A DNA stretch of 64,000 nt from assembly GCA_963745765.1 (NCBI GenBank), contig CAVUYQ010000010.1, positions 1 through 64,000 on the forward strand, written 5' to 3'. Numbering within the stretch: the stretch's first letter is position 1; every line of letters starts with the position of its first letter. The stretch is from Ww85 sp963745765. GTDB taxonomy: Bacteria > Desulfobacterota > Desulfobulbia > Desulfobulbales > Desulfocapsaceae. Of the stretch, positions 55,379-64,000 are shown piece after piece. The notes beneath the pieces were generated by a model. That model searched no databases. It was not told the DNA's origin and worked only from the letters and a program-made list of their open reading frames with translations. The translations under genes were made by a program, and so were the position numbers.

Positions 55379-55933
55379 TTAGAAGCTTATCTCGTTGGTT
55401 ACCTTGAAGAGATCATGATGCTGCATGAGAATCTGCAGGCCGCTTTTTGCCGCGTATTCTGTCAGGTCGCTGCGAACGTCAAGAATTGATGTAACCTTGC
55501 TCAGATCAAGTTGCAGGATCATGGTATAGCGGTCCTCCGTCCTGGTGGTTACCAGATCCATGATATTGATATTGTGCTGATAACAGAAAGAACTGATGCC
55601 GTGCACAAGCCCTTTCCGATTCAACCCCTGAGCCGTCATCAGGTAGGTTTTCTGCGGCAGGCCGGTCTGGGCGATGTCAACCGGTGTCGTCATTTCCCTG
55701 ACAACGACATCAAGGCGCGTCGAACTTTCAATTTGCGCAACCCGGGAGGTTATATCCTCCGGGCTGATGGCCTCATCAAAAGTGGCAATCAGAATCATGG
55801 TCAGATATCCGCAGAGCACGGACTGGTTGAGGTCGGCCAGATCGCCGTTCAGCCGGTAGATTGCACCGGTGATATCGGCAATGATGCCGGGACGGTCCTG
55901 CGACATGACAGAAATGATCATTTGTTTATTCAT
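55379..55933 (-). CDS. Tandem ACT-domain protein
   Basis: A 184-residue protein with two ACT domains (QMIISVMSQDRPGIIADITG; then YLMTAQGLNRKGLVHGISSF), like GcvR and the ACT partner of UPF0210. ACT domains bind amino acids. The ATG at 55931-55933 with CGGAGTTAG before it is preferred to an open frame reaching 56002. It is the first gene of the operon with UPF0210, so it probably senses a ligand for that protein (inference). Confidence 0.9.
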   Translation of the reverse strand: MNKQMIISVMSQDRPGIIADITGAIYRLNGDLADLNQSVLCGYLTMILIATFDEAISPEDITSRVAQIESSTRLDVVVREMTTPVDIAQTGLPQKTYLMTAQGLNRKGLVHGISSFCYQHNINIMDLVTTRTEDRYTMILQLDLSKVTSILDVRSDLTEYAAKSGLQILMQHHDLFKVTNEISF

Positions 55934-56171
55934 TGCTAACTCCGCTGGCTCAAGGACGGGACTGACTCCGGTGAGTGACATCCAGAATGAAGGGTCTTGC
56001 ATATACTATAAACGATTGCGGATGGCACGACTTTTCTCTGTCCGGTCCGGCTGCGTATTTCGTGCTCTATTCACCGTTACTATTGACTGCTCGATGGAGC
56101 ATTAGATACTGTATGGTTTCAGCATGACACTGATGATACAGTATTTCAACACGATATTTAATGAGGGAAAA

Positions 56172-56657
56172 ATGAAAACGGCAATATACTCAATACTTCT
56201 GGTTGGTTTTCTCTTTCTGTTTGCCGGCTGTGCCGGCTGTCCTGACTGCGGTTCGATCAGGCTGGAGAATGAAATTACAAAAATATTCACTTCCGAGACG
56301 ATTGTGCCGGGCTATCAATACTTTTACTACGGGGAAATACTCTACCCCAAGGCTATCCTTGGCATAGACAAGGGCTATACGGTGGAAGGGAAATTCTGGA
56401 CGCCCATTGACCTGACCCAGGAGCAACTCAACACATGGGTGCAGGAAATCAGCACAAGACCGACTGGAATCGATCCTCTGACCGGCGGTTTTAATGGCTA
56501 TGCGATACGTGATCCGCAGGGCAACCGTGTCGGAATATGGTACTCACGATTTGATTGGGGACTGTTCAAATTTCCGGGAGACAAGGTGATCCAGGCCTAC
56601 CCCCCGTCATTCAGCCCCGGCGCGGGAACGTTCTCAAGACGAGCCGATCTTGAGTAG
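56172..56657 (+). CDS. Predicted lipoprotein
   Basis: A 161-residue exported protein. The signal peptide ends in the lipobox LFAGC, with further cysteines just behind (AGCPDC). The rest has IVPGYQYFYYGEILYPKAIL and FWTPIDLTQEQLNTWVQEIS; no family recognised. ATGAGGGAAAA gives a ribosome site before the ATG at 56172. It is divergent from the ACT gene. Confidence 0.75.
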   Translation: MKTAIYSILLVGFLFLFAGCAGCPDCGSIRLENEITKIFTSETIVPGYQYFYYGEILYPKAILGIDKGYTVEGKFWTPIDLTQEQLNTWVQEISTRPTGIDPLTGGFNGYAIRDPQGNRVGIWYSRFDWGLFKFPGDKVIQAYPPSFSPGAGTFSRRADLE

Positions 56658-56775
56658 GAACCGTGCTGCCTTGCATGGTTCCCTCGTTATTTAAACTCGG
56701 GAAAAATGATCTCTCGAGGTGTCTTCCTGGTTTCTGCGCATATTGACGGGAAGCGGCAGCGGCCGGATGAGAAGA

Positions 56776-58101
56776 TCAGGGGGCGGCCTTATCACCGAGC
56801 TTTTTACTGAACCTGTTTACCTGGTGATACACCTCGTCCAGATCAAAGGAGCGTATTTGCCGTTCATGCATAACGATTTCCCCGTCGATGATGACGGTTG
56901 CGACATCGCTTCCCGAGGCTGCATAAACAAGATTGTCCAGGTTGTAAAAAGGTGTCAGTCGGGGGGTATCGGTATCAATGAGGATCATGTCAGCTTTCTT
57001 TCCTACGCTGATCTCGCCGCATCCGGGCAGCCCGATGGCAGCGGCTCCTGCATTTGTGGCGCATTGCAGCACCGTTTCAGCCTGCATTACCTTTGCCGAG
57101 CCGGTTGCCTGCTTCTGGATCTTTGCCAGCATGTCCATCTCCCGGAACATATCCAGACTGTTGTTTGAGGCACAGCCGTCGGTGCCGAGGCCGACCTTTA
57201 TATCCTGATCGAGCATGGCCTGAACCGGAGCAGTTCCTGAGGCCAGTTTCATACTGCTCTGCGGACAGGTGATGATAGCCGAGCCGCTTTCAGCAAGAAT
57301 GGCCAGATCGCCTTCGTCTACCCATATGCCGTGTACACAGGTGCAATTTCCGTCAAGGATATCGAGCGCGGCCAGATGTCTGATCGGCGTTGTTCCCTGC
57401 GGGTCGATGATCATCTCCTGTTCGTTTCTGCTCTCGGCAATATGGGTAAAGAACCGGACATTTCTTCGGTCCGCAAGGTCTTTTGCCTTCCGTAATGTCG
57501 CGGGAGAACAGGTATAGGGGGCATGGGCAAAAACTGCCGGGGTGATGCGCGCTGAGTTATTCTGCCACTCATTGATAAAGATCTGCACTGCCTCGATATT
57601 TTTCGTTGGATCGGGAACACTCGGGGCGGGAAAATCCACTATGCCGTGGGCCACGACGGCTCTCATTCCGGCATCACTCAGGGCCCGGGCCGCATGGCCC
57701 GAGAAAAAATAGCCGTCAGCAACGCTCGTGGTTCCGGAGAGAATCATCTCGGCGGCGGCCAGTTTCGTGCACCAGTAGACCATTTCCGGGCTGACGTGGG
57801 CTTTTTCAGCCGGAAATATATGATCATGCAGCCAGGTGTTCAGGTCAAGATCGTCAGCGAGTCCCCTGAAGAGTGTCATGGCACAATGGTTATGACCGTT
57901 CACCAGGCCGGGCATCAGCAGTTTCCCGCCTGCGTCGATCAGCATCATTTCGCGGCCACCCTGCCAGTGTTCCATGCGGCCGATTTCAGCTATCCTGGTT
58001 CCTTCCACTATGACGTAGGCGTTTTTCTGCAGGGGCGCTGACGGATTGATGAGTAAGGTGCAGTTTGTAATACTGAGAGTGTCTGGCATGGTCATACCCA
58101 T
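56776..58101 (-). CDS. mtaD: 5-methylthioadenosine/S-adenosylhomocysteine deaminase
   Basis: A 441-residue amidohydrolase of the MTA/SAH deaminase group, part of methylthioadenosine and SAH salvage in anaerobes. The metal site is in GLVNGHNHCAMTLFRGLADD; FFTHIAESRNEQEMI, CVHGIWVDEGD and GLGTDGCASNNSLDMFREMD hold the remaining His and Asp ligands and the substrate loop. Start could be MGMTMPDTL at 58101 or MPDTL four codons later. Intact. Confidence 0.9.
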   Translation of the reverse strand: MGMTMPDTLSITNCTLLINPSAPLQKNAYVIVEGTRIAEIGRMEHWQGGREMMLIDAGGKLLMPGLVNGHNHCAMTLFRGLADDLDLNTWLHDHIFPAEKAHVSPEMVYWCTKLAAAEMILSGTTSVADGYFFSGHAARALSDAGMRAVVAHGIVDFPAPSVPDPTKNIEAVQIFINEWQNNSARITPAVFAHAPYTCSPATLRKAKDLADRRNVRFFTHIAESRNEQEMIIDPQGTTPIRHLAALDILDGNCTCVHGIWVDEGDLAILAESGSAIITCPQSSMKLASGTAPVQAMLDQDIKVGLGTDGCASNNSLDMFREMDMLAKIQKQATGSAKVMQAETVLQCATNAGAAAIGLPGCGEISVGKKADMILIDTDTPRLTPFYNLDNLVYAASGSDVATVIIDGEIVMHERQIRSFDLDEVYHQVNRFSKKLGDKAAP

Positions 58102-58440
58102 AATGTAAAAACTGTGGGAGTTTTCGGCAGGAGCCGGTAATATGAGAGATGCGGTCTTTTACCCGGTGCCGTTGTGCAGGCCGGGGAAGTATATGATGGA
58201 TGATGTGAAATATAAAGGTGAAAATATAGACGGCCCGAATTATCAGCCCCTTATCCGGGTAGTTGCCCGGCACCCTCGATCGAACCGGTTGGACCGGTGA
58301 GAGCTCTGCCTGGTTCTCTTTCTATTCTGTCGGGTGCGCTTGTGCAATAAGCTGGAGAATCGGCGCCTGAGAGGCGGTCATCTTTCACTCTAACGGCAGC
58401 CGCTGCGTTGCTTTTATTAAAAACGATTCCTTTCAGAATA
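58102..58440. other. Divergent promoter region
   Basis: No gene recognised. It must contain the promoters of mtaD and of the following plus-strand operon. I cannot assign an operator. Confidence 0.4.
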
Positions 58441-59469
58441 ATGCATAAAAAAATATTTATAGAAACGCTGGCTGAAGGCGATCAGCTGGAAGATCTGTTT
58501 ATGGTCAAAAGTATGCGGCGTGGCGAAACACGAACCGGTAAGCCATATCTGTCCCTGACGTTTTCAGACAAGAGCGGCGAGATCGGCGGTCCGGCATGGG
58601 ATAACGTCGATACCCTGGAGAAGCTCTGTGTTCCCGGTACCGTGGTCAAGGTGCGGGGACTGGTGCAGAGCTACCGTGACAGGCTTCAGCTCAAGCTGGA
58701 TGCGGTTGAAGCCGTCGACAGCTCCGAATACGGGATGGATGCTTTTGTGGCCGCCAGTCAGCGGGATTCTGGCAGCATGCAGTCTGAACTGGAATTCCTG
58801 ATCGACAGTGTCGGGGATCCATTTATTAGAAAACTCCTCGAACGTATCTTCATGGTCAGTGATGCCGGTGAAGATTTCCAGACGGCGCCGGCAGCAAAAG
58901 GGATCCATCATGCCTATCTGGGTGGCCTGCTTGAACACTCCCTGTCGATGGCTCAGGTCGCTTCAATGCTGGCCGACCACTATCGTGGCATTGATCGCGA
59001 CCTTCTGGTTGCCGGAGCGCTGCTGCATGATATCGGCAAGATAGAGGAACTCAATAATGATGTCGGGGTGATTGATTACACCGATGTCGGGCGGCTGAAA
59101 GGCCATCTGGTCATCGGTTGTGAACTGGTGGGGTGCATGGCCCGGGAAATCAAGGATTTTCCTGCAGATCGACTGACTCACCTTCAGCATCTTGTCCTCA
59201 GCCACCACGGCAGGCAGGAATTTGGTTCGCCGGTGGTCCCCATGACAGCCGAGGCACTCCTGTTGAGTTTTATCGACGATATGGACTCCAAGATGAACCT
59301 TGTTGAGCAGCTGCGCCGAAAAATGAAGTCGGAATCGGTGCAATGGAGTGAATATCAGCGAAGCCTTGAGCGCTATCTCCTGTTGAAGCCATTGGAAAAG
59401 CAGGGCAATTCGTCCGGCTCGGCAGTGGCTGAAGATGCTCCTGCGAAAAAACAGCAAAGCCTTTTTTAA
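58441..59469 (+). CDS. OB-fold/HD-domain 3'-5' exonuclease (YhaM-like)
   Basis: A 342-residue nuclease-type protein. The N-terminal OB fold (MRRGETRTGKPYLSLTFSDK) is followed by an HD phosphohydrolase domain with HHAYLGGLLEHSLSMAQV, ALLHDIGKIEEL and LVLSHHGRQEFGSP. Members (YhaM, CBF1) degrade single-stranded RNA or DNA. ATG 58441 is chosen because MHKKIFIETL matches the family start. It begins an operon with holB, 15 bases downstream. Confidence 0.88.
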   Translation: MHKKIFIETLAEGDQLEDLFMVKSMRRGETRTGKPYLSLTFSDKSGEIGGPAWDNVDTLEKLCVPGTVVKVRGLVQSYRDRLQLKLDAVEAVDSSEYGMDAFVAASQRDSGSMQSELEFLIDSVGDPFIRKLLERIFMVSDAGEDFQTAPAAKGIHHAYLGGLLEHSLSMAQVASMLADHYRGIDRDLLVAGALLHDIGKIEELNNDVGVIDYTDVGRLKGHLVIGCELVGCMAREIKDFPADRLTHLQHLVLSHHGRQEFGSPVVPMTAEALLLSFIDDMDSKMNLVEQLRRKMKSESVQWSEYQRSLERYLLLKPLEKQGNSSGSAVAEDAPAKKQQSLF

Positions 59470-59484
59470 TCTAACGGTACGCCC

Positions 59485-60462
59485 ATGTCTGTCGCGAAAA
59501 GACCTCTAACCTCGTATGCAACATTACGCGGGCAGGAAAAGGCCAAGAAGATAGTTTCCCGTATGTACCATTCCGGCAGGCTTTCCCATGCCTACCTGTT
59601 TCGCGGTCCGGACGGGGTTGGTAAGCACCTTTTCGCAAACCTTTTTGCGGCTCATCTTAATTGTGAAAATCCGACCGCTGACGGCGGTTGCGGCGAGTGC
59701 TCGTCCTGTCGCAAATACCTGTCCGGTAATCACCCGGACATCACTGTTATCGCTCCTGAAAACGGCGCGATAAAGATAGACAGGATCCGGGAGTTGTGTC
59801 GTTCTCTTACCTACCCCCCCTATGAATCAGCTGTTCGGGTTGTTGTCCTGGAGGACATTCATACCATGCGCCCCGAGGCTGCCAACAGTCTGCTCAAAAC
59901 ACTTGAGGAGCCACCCGAGAATAATGTGCTTATTCTTACGGCCGAATTGAGCCGGGATATTCTGCCCACGATTATTTCACGTTGCCAGATTGTGCCGTTT
60001 TACGGGCTGAGCGTCGAACAGACGACGGAGGTCCTGGCAGAGCACCTTCCGGACATTGATGCTGCTGAGGCTGAGATGCTGGCAAAACTCAGTGACGGCA
60101 GTCCCGGCAAGGCGTTATTTCTGAAAGAGAAAAATCTGGTTGATACCTGGCGCAGGGTGCGCCGGATTCTGGAGGTCGACCAGCAAGAAGCCGACGCTTG
60201 CATCGGGGCTCTTCTCCAGGCTGCAGAAGAGATTGCCTTGTTGAAGGATGATCTCGCCGTATTGCTGGGGTTGATGCGGATCTGGGTAGGTGATTGTATG
60301 ATAGAAACCCCTGCCGTGACGGTGGGGCAAAGAGATGAACAGCTGGCCAGGCTGGCTGCGCTCGACAGGGCGGAGCGCTCTCTTGATCGAAACTGCAATC
60401 GTACACTGGTCTGCGAAGTACTCCTTTTTAATTTACAATCCCCCTTCCCTCGGGTATCATAA
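59485..60462 (+). CDS. holB: DNA polymerase III delta' subunit
   Basis: Clamp-loader subunit of 325 residues. LRGQEKAKKIVSRMYHSGRL and AYLFRGPDGVGKHLFANLFA contain the degenerate Walker A; the zinc module has CENPTADGGCGECSSC. LKTLEEPPENNVLILTAE and ISRCQIVPF are sensor and SRC motifs (here SRC in IISRC). Downstream is ricT, the same order as in many bacteria. Confidence 0.93.
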   Translation: MSVAKRPLTSYATLRGQEKAKKIVSRMYHSGRLSHAYLFRGPDGVGKHLFANLFAAHLNCENPTADGGCGECSSCRKYLSGNHPDITVIAPENGAIKIDRIRELCRSLTYPPYESAVRVVVLEDIHTMRPEAANSLLKTLEEPPENNVLILTAELSRDILPTIISRCQIVPFYGLSVEQTTEVLAEHLPDIDAAEAEMLAKLSDGSPGKALFLKEKNLVDTWRRVRRILEVDQQEADACIGALLQAAEEIALLKDDLAVLLGLMRIWVGDCMIETPAVTVGQRDEQLARLAALDRAERSLDRNCNRTLVCEVLLFNLQSPFPRVS

Positions 60463-60509
60463 TAAGTTTGATTTTAGAGAGGATTGTGTGGAATAAAGAT
60501 GGTTTAGAT

Positions 60510-61457
60510 ATGATGAGTCAGCAAGAAGAATCACCTGAAGCAAAGATATCACTAGAGGTGTCACGAGAGTTTTATCGGGTCAGGTTCCGACCCGACGGCC
60601 AGGAGTTTACCGCCGCTGCAAACAGTTTGAATCTGAAGCGGGATGACTGTGTGATGATTAAGACGGATCACGGTCTGGAACCGGCTCTGGTTTTTGGTTC
60701 GGCCCCTGCTAATCCGGCACCTGAGTCAACGAGAAATGTCAGTTACGAAATCTCGAGAAGGCCGACCCAGGAGGAAGAAAGTCGTTATCAGAATCTTCCC
60801 GGGCATGAATTATCGGCCTTTGAAACCTGCACCCGGCTGATCGAGAAGCATGAACTGGTAATGCGGTTGATCCGGGTGGAGAAATATTTTAACGGCAGTA
60901 AAATGATCTTCTATTTTACCGCCGACAGCAGGGTTGATTTTCGAGCCCTGGTCAAGGACCTGGTTCAGGAATTTCGCACGAGGGTTGAGATGCGGCAGGT
61001 CGGCGTTCGCCATGAAACGAAAATGATTGGCGGCATGGGAATCTGTGGCAGGGAACTTTGCTGTTCTTCTTTCATGAAGAAGTTTGATTCCGTCTCAATA
61101 AAAATGGCAAAGGAGCAGGATTTGCCATTGAACCCGACCAAGATTTCAGGCGTCTGTAACCGTCTTCTCTGCTGTCTGACCTATGAATATGATACCTACC
61201 GCTTTCAGCGCAAGGGAATGCCAAAGGTCGGACGAAAGATAAAGATACAAAACGAGATCTACCGGGTACGGCGGCAAATTCCACTTAAGCAGTCAATCGT
61301 TGTTGGCGACAGTGCTAATGAAGAGAAGGTTCTGGGAAAAGATGAGTGGCGCGCAGGTGAGCTGGTCCAGGGGGAAAAGCCTCCGAGGAAACAGGTAAAA
61401 GGAGCCCCCGATGAGTCGAATCCTGAAAATTCGAAGATGAACGATAAGGCGCACTGA
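60510..61457 (+). CDS. ricT: PSP1-domain protein RicT (YaaT-like)
   Basis: About 315 residues. In Bacillus, RicT is part of an FeS-containing complex with RicA and RicF that promotes RNase Y-dependent mRNA processing. The PSP1 core has RHETKMIGGMGICGRELCC, then KISGVCNRLLCCLTYEYDTY; both paired-cysteine sites are cluster ligands. The start is uncertain: ATG 60510, GTG 60486 after AGAGGATT, or TTG 60468. The stop lies 5 bases before metG. Confidence 0.9.
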   Translation: MMSQQEESPEAKISLEVSREFYRVRFRPDGQEFTAAANSLNLKRDDCVMIKTDHGLEPALVFGSAPANPAPESTRNVSYEISRRPTQEEESRYQNLPGHELSAFETCTRLIEKHELVMRLIRVEKYFNGSKMIFYFTADSRVDFRALVKDLVQEFRTRVEMRQVGVRHETKMIGGMGICGRELCCSSFMKKFDSVSIKMAKEQDLPLNPTKISGVCNRLLCCLTYEYDTYRFQRKGMPKVGRKIKIQNEIYRVRRQIPLKQSIVVGDSANEEKVLGKDEWRAGELVQGEKPPRKQVKGAPDESNPENSKMNDKAH

Positions 61458-61462
61458 AAACT

Positions 61463-63418
61463 ATGACTGTCTACATCACGACCCCGATATATTATGTCAA
61501 CGCCCAGCCCCATCTTGGGCATGCTTACACAACGATCGTGGCGGATACGTACAGCCGCTTTCGCCGGTTATGCGGTGATACGGTACGATTTCAAACCGGC
61601 ACGGATGAACATGGCGACAAAATTGTTGAGGCGGCGGCGAGGGAAAACGTTGAACCTCGTGAGTATGTCGACCGAATTTCAGGGATGTTCCTGAAGACCT
61701 GGCCGCTGTTAGACATTGCCTATGACCGGTTTATCAGAACAACGGAGAGGTCTCATATTGAGACAGTACAGTATATCCTGCAGAAGGTGTACGCCTCGGG
61801 CGATATTTATTTCGCTGAGTACAGCGGTCTTTATTGTACCGGTTGTGAGCGGTTTCTGACTGAACGGGAGCTTGATTCCGGCAAGTGTCCGGATCATCAG
61901 GTGGAACCGAAAGCTATCACAGAGCAGAACTATTTCTTCAGGATGTCCCGCTATCAGCAGCAGCTGATCGATCATATCAACACCCATCCGGAATTTATCA
62001 CACCCGAACGCTATCGTAACGAGGTCCTCTCTTTTCTGAGTGAGCCGCTGGAGGATTTATGCATTTCACGTCCGACCAGCCGGCTTACCTGGGGAATCCC
62101 GCTGCCGTTTGATGAAAAATTTGTGACCTATGTCTGGTTTGATGCCCTTATCAATTATCTGAGTGGGATCGGTTATCCTGACGGGCCGGAGTTTGCTCCA
62201 TTCTGGAGCGAGGCAGAACACCTGATTGCCAAGGATATTCTCAAACCGCATGCCATCTATTGGCCGACCATGCTTCTTTCCGCCGGCATCCCGCTGTATA
62301 AAAAGCTGCACGTGCATGGTTACTGGAACATTGAGGAAACAAAGATGTCCAAGAGTATCGGCAATGTCGTCAGACCAGCCGAGCTTGTTGAGGAATACGG
62401 CATTGATACCTTGCGTTACTTTATCCTGCGGGAAATGTCTTTTGGTCTGGATGCCTCGTTCAGCAGGGATGCTATCATTAACCGGAAGAATGCAGATCTT
62501 GCCAATGATCTTGGCAATCTATTCAGTCGCAGTGTATCTATGATCGAGAAGTATTGCGACGGCATGATTCCGGACGGAAGGACGGACGATGCTGATGATA
62601 GATCGCTGATGGACAGTGGACTCGCAATGCTAAGCATCTATCGCCGGAGCATGGGGGAATTCCAGTTTCATCGGGGACTCCAGGCTGTTTGGGAGTTTGT
62701 CGGCGAAGCAAATCGTTATATTGTCAGGAACGAACCGTGGGCGCTGGCCAAAGACAGCTCGCAGAAAAAGCGTCTGGCGGCAGTACTCTATAACCTGGCA
62801 GAAAGCCTGAGGCTGCTGACCCTGGTATTAAAACCGGTAATGCCGGAAACTGCCGCCAAGATGCAGTTCGGTCTTGGTATGGCGGAAGATGCTGAGATGA
62901 TGCAGACCCTTGATAGGGGAGCGAAATGGGGCCTCTTGCTGCCCGGAACCCGTTTGCAGCGGATTGAAAATCTTTTTCCGCGTAGTGAAGTGGTAAAAAA
63001 AGGCAGTGACACAGAAGATGCTGTGAAACAACCGGTCGCGGCTGCAAAAGAGAAAAAAAACCTGAAAAGGGCGGATGATAATGCGATGCTGAGTTTTGAA
63101 CAGTTTCAGGGGGTGGATCTCCGTGTTGCCATGATTGTTGCCGCGGAGGCGGTGCCCAAGTCCGAGAGGTTGCTCAAACTCACCGTGGAGGCACCGGAAA
63201 AACGCACCATCGTTGCCGGGATCGCGACATCTTACCGGCCTGATGAGGTCATCGGTATGAAGGTAATTATTGTCGCCAACCTTAAACCGGCAAAGCTGAT
63301 GGGGATTTTATCCCAGGGTATGGTGCTGGCTGCAAAAACAAAGGATGATGATGGTAACGAGCGGTTCGTATTGTCAACAGTGGCCGGAGATGTTGAACCG
63401 GGAAGCCGGGTGGCCTGA
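61463..63418 (+). CDS. metG: Methionyl-tRNA synthetase
   Basis: A 651-residue class I synthetase. TTPIYYVNAQPHLGHAYTT holds the HIGH motif (HLGH), ETKMSKSIGN the KMSKS motif, and LYCTGCERFLTERELDSGKC with PDH a zinc-binding knuckle. From about residue 545 a Trbp111-like tRNA-binding domain is fused (FEQFQGVDLRVAMIVAAEAV, LKPAKLMGILSQGMVLAA). Length and plan are usual for the dimeric form. Intact. Confidence 0.96.
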   Translation: MTVYITTPIYYVNAQPHLGHAYTTIVADTYSRFRRLCGDTVRFQTGTDEHGDKIVEAAARENVEPREYVDRISGMFLKTWPLLDIAYDRFIRTTERSHIETVQYILQKVYASGDIYFAEYSGLYCTGCERFLTERELDSGKCPDHQVEPKAITEQNYFFRMSRYQQQLIDHINTHPEFITPERYRNEVLSFLSEPLEDLCISRPTSRLTWGIPLPFDEKFVTYVWFDALINYLSGIGYPDGPEFAPFWSEAEHLIAKDILKPHAIYWPTMLLSAGIPLYKKLHVHGYWNIEETKMSKSIGNVVRPAELVEEYGIDTLRYFILREMSFGLDASFSRDAIINRKNADLANDLGNLFSRSVSMIEKYCDGMIPDGRTDDADDRSLMDSGLAMLSIYRRSMGEFQFHRGLQAVWEFVGEANRYIVRNEPWALAKDSSQKKRLAAVLYNLAESLRLLTLVLKPVMPETAAKMQFGLGMAEDAEMMQTLDRGAKWGLLLPGTRLQRIENLFPRSEVVKKGSDTEDAVKQPVAAAKEKKNLKRADDNAMLSFEQFQGVDLRVAMIVAAEAVPKSERLLKLTVEAPEKRTIVAGIATSYRPDEVIGMKVIIVANLKPAKLMGILSQGMVLAAKTKDDDGNERFVLSTVAGDVEPGSRVA

Positions 63419-63433
63419 TAAAGTGGAGATGCT

Positions 63434-63733
63434 ATGTTTGTTTTTGGGAATTTTATGATGGCGATTGCCGGTATTGTCGATTTTCTGCTTACCGCCTATA
63501 TGTGGATAATCATTGGACGGGCGGTGATCTCCTGGGTGAATGCCGACCCGTATAACCCGATCGTTCGCTTTCTCTACGAGGTGACCGAGCCACTTCTCGG
63601 CAGGATTAGAAGATTTTTGCCGATCAGTATGGCTGGCGTTGATTTATCACCGGTTATTCTCATCATTGTGATAATGTTTTTACAGAGTTTTCTGGTGCCT
63701 ACTCTGAGGCAACTGGCTCAGGGCCTTGGCTGA
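63434..63733 (+). CDS. yggT: YggT family membrane protein
   Basis: A 99-residue protein with two transmembrane helices. WIIIGRAVISWVNADPYNPI and FLYEVTEPLLGRIRRFLP are family motifs. YggT proteins are linked with cell-shape and osmotic functions. It follows metG after 15 bases and precedes divIVA by 50, an order common in deltaproteobacteria. Confidence 0.93.
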   Translation: MFVFGNFMMAIAGIVDFLLTAYMWIIIGRAVISWVNADPYNPIVRFLYEVTEPLLGRIRRFLPISMAGVDLSPVILIIVIMFLQSFLVPTLRQLAQGLG

Positions 63734-63783
63734 CAGAGCTCCATTTTCTGATAAAACGTTTCTGAAGCAAAAGGGGACCGAAC

Positions 63784-64000
63784 ATGGCGATTACTCCGCA
63801 GGCGATCAAGGATCAGGAATTCCAGTCGAAATTCAGGGGATATGATACGGTTGAGGTAAAGGCCTATCTTGAACTGGTTGCAGAGGAATTTTTCGAACTC
63901 CTGGAGAAAATGAGACAGCAGGAGCAGGAAATAGTTGACCTCGTGCAGGCAAAAGAGCTGGGAGAGGAAATCAAAAAGAGACTCGAAGATGATGTCGAGG
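63784..64000 (+). CDS. divIVA: DivIVA-domain protein, 3' end outside window
   Basis: The first 72 residues of a DivIVA-type coiled-coil protein that recognises curved membranes and places division or growth machinery. MAITPQAIKDQEFQSKFRGY and DTVEVKAYLELVAEEFFELL are the conserved N-terminal motif, followed by a coiled coil. CAAAAGGGGACCGAAC precedes the ATG. The gene runs off the right edge. Confidence 0.92.
   Translation, partial: MAITPQAIKDQEFQSKFRGYDTVEVKAYLELVAEEFFELLEKMRQQEQEIVDLVQAKELGEEIKKRLEDDVE

Overview
The window looks like a chromosomal segment of a sulfate-reducer-type deltaproteobacterium (Desulfobacterota, probably Desulfobulbaceae-like). This is an inference. It rests on the class I hybrid-cluster protein, the remains of a four-subunit cytosolic NiFe (sulf)hydrogenase, an encapsulated-ferritin-type protein, a DksA-BON fusion, and the conserved order holB-ricT-metG-yggT-divIVA. 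No rRNA, tRNA or CRISPR array was seen.

Layout. (1) 1-5.0 kb: a decayed integron-type cassette array with all genes on the minus strand (GNAT, hypothetical, lipocalin, SpoIIAA-like, VOC remnant, small hypothetical, aldo/keto reductase, hypothetical). Genes are separated by attC-like repeats. The array carries a group II intron 3' end and two copies of a long palindromic element; no integron integrase is in view. (2) 5.3-8.2 kb: an IS21-family element whose istA and istB are frameshifted. (3) 8.5-16.4 kb: two secreted proteins with EF-hand-like repeats (one a beta-helix), a coiled-coil protein, a frameshifted Bcr/CflA exporter, sucrose synthase, and a small RRS/ERR-motif protein. (4) 17-23.6 kb: hydroxylamine reductase (one-base frameshift), then a lower-glycolysis/gluconeogenesis block on the minus strand: ppsA (frameshifted), gpmA, an enolase remnant, and gap. 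(5) 23.6-47 kb: a stress/redox island in advanced decay. Intact genes are NADP-type oxidoreductase, LigD-type phosphoesterase, hemerythrin, OsmC, pcm, DksA-BON, helical stress proteins, EncFtn ferritin, flavodoxin and DUF72. Between them lie pseudogenes of a major-facilitator transporter, an SDR split by an ISL3 element, DUF72, mutM, a hydrogenase operon, an ABC permease and a P-type cation ATPase. A non-coding block of about 400 bp is duplicated 16 kb apart. (6) 47.4-53.9 kb: bifunctional putA with an Lrp-type regulator, a membrane glycosyltransferase and an RluA-type pseudouridine synthase, each of the three enzymes carrying one or two frameshifts. (7) 53.9-64 kb: intact housekeeping DNA (UPF0210 + ACT pair, lipoprotein, MTA/SAH deaminase, then an operon for an HD nuclease, holB, ricT, metG, yggT and divIVA).

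How it fits together. The intact parts describe an anaerobe handling carbon at the PEP-triose level, nitrosative and peroxide stress, iron storage and protein repair. The striking property is decay. About 25 lesions fall in 1-53.9 kb and none is visible in the last 10 kb. Single-base frameshifts could partly be sequence errors, but the large internal deletions (mutM, DUF72, SDR, hydrogenase gamma and large subunits, enolase) and the IS insertion with a clean target duplication cannot be. The most novel-looking signals are the palindromic element family with covarying arms, the integron/group II intron remains, the duplicated non-coding block, and the encapsulin-less EncFtn gene beside secreted helical proteins.
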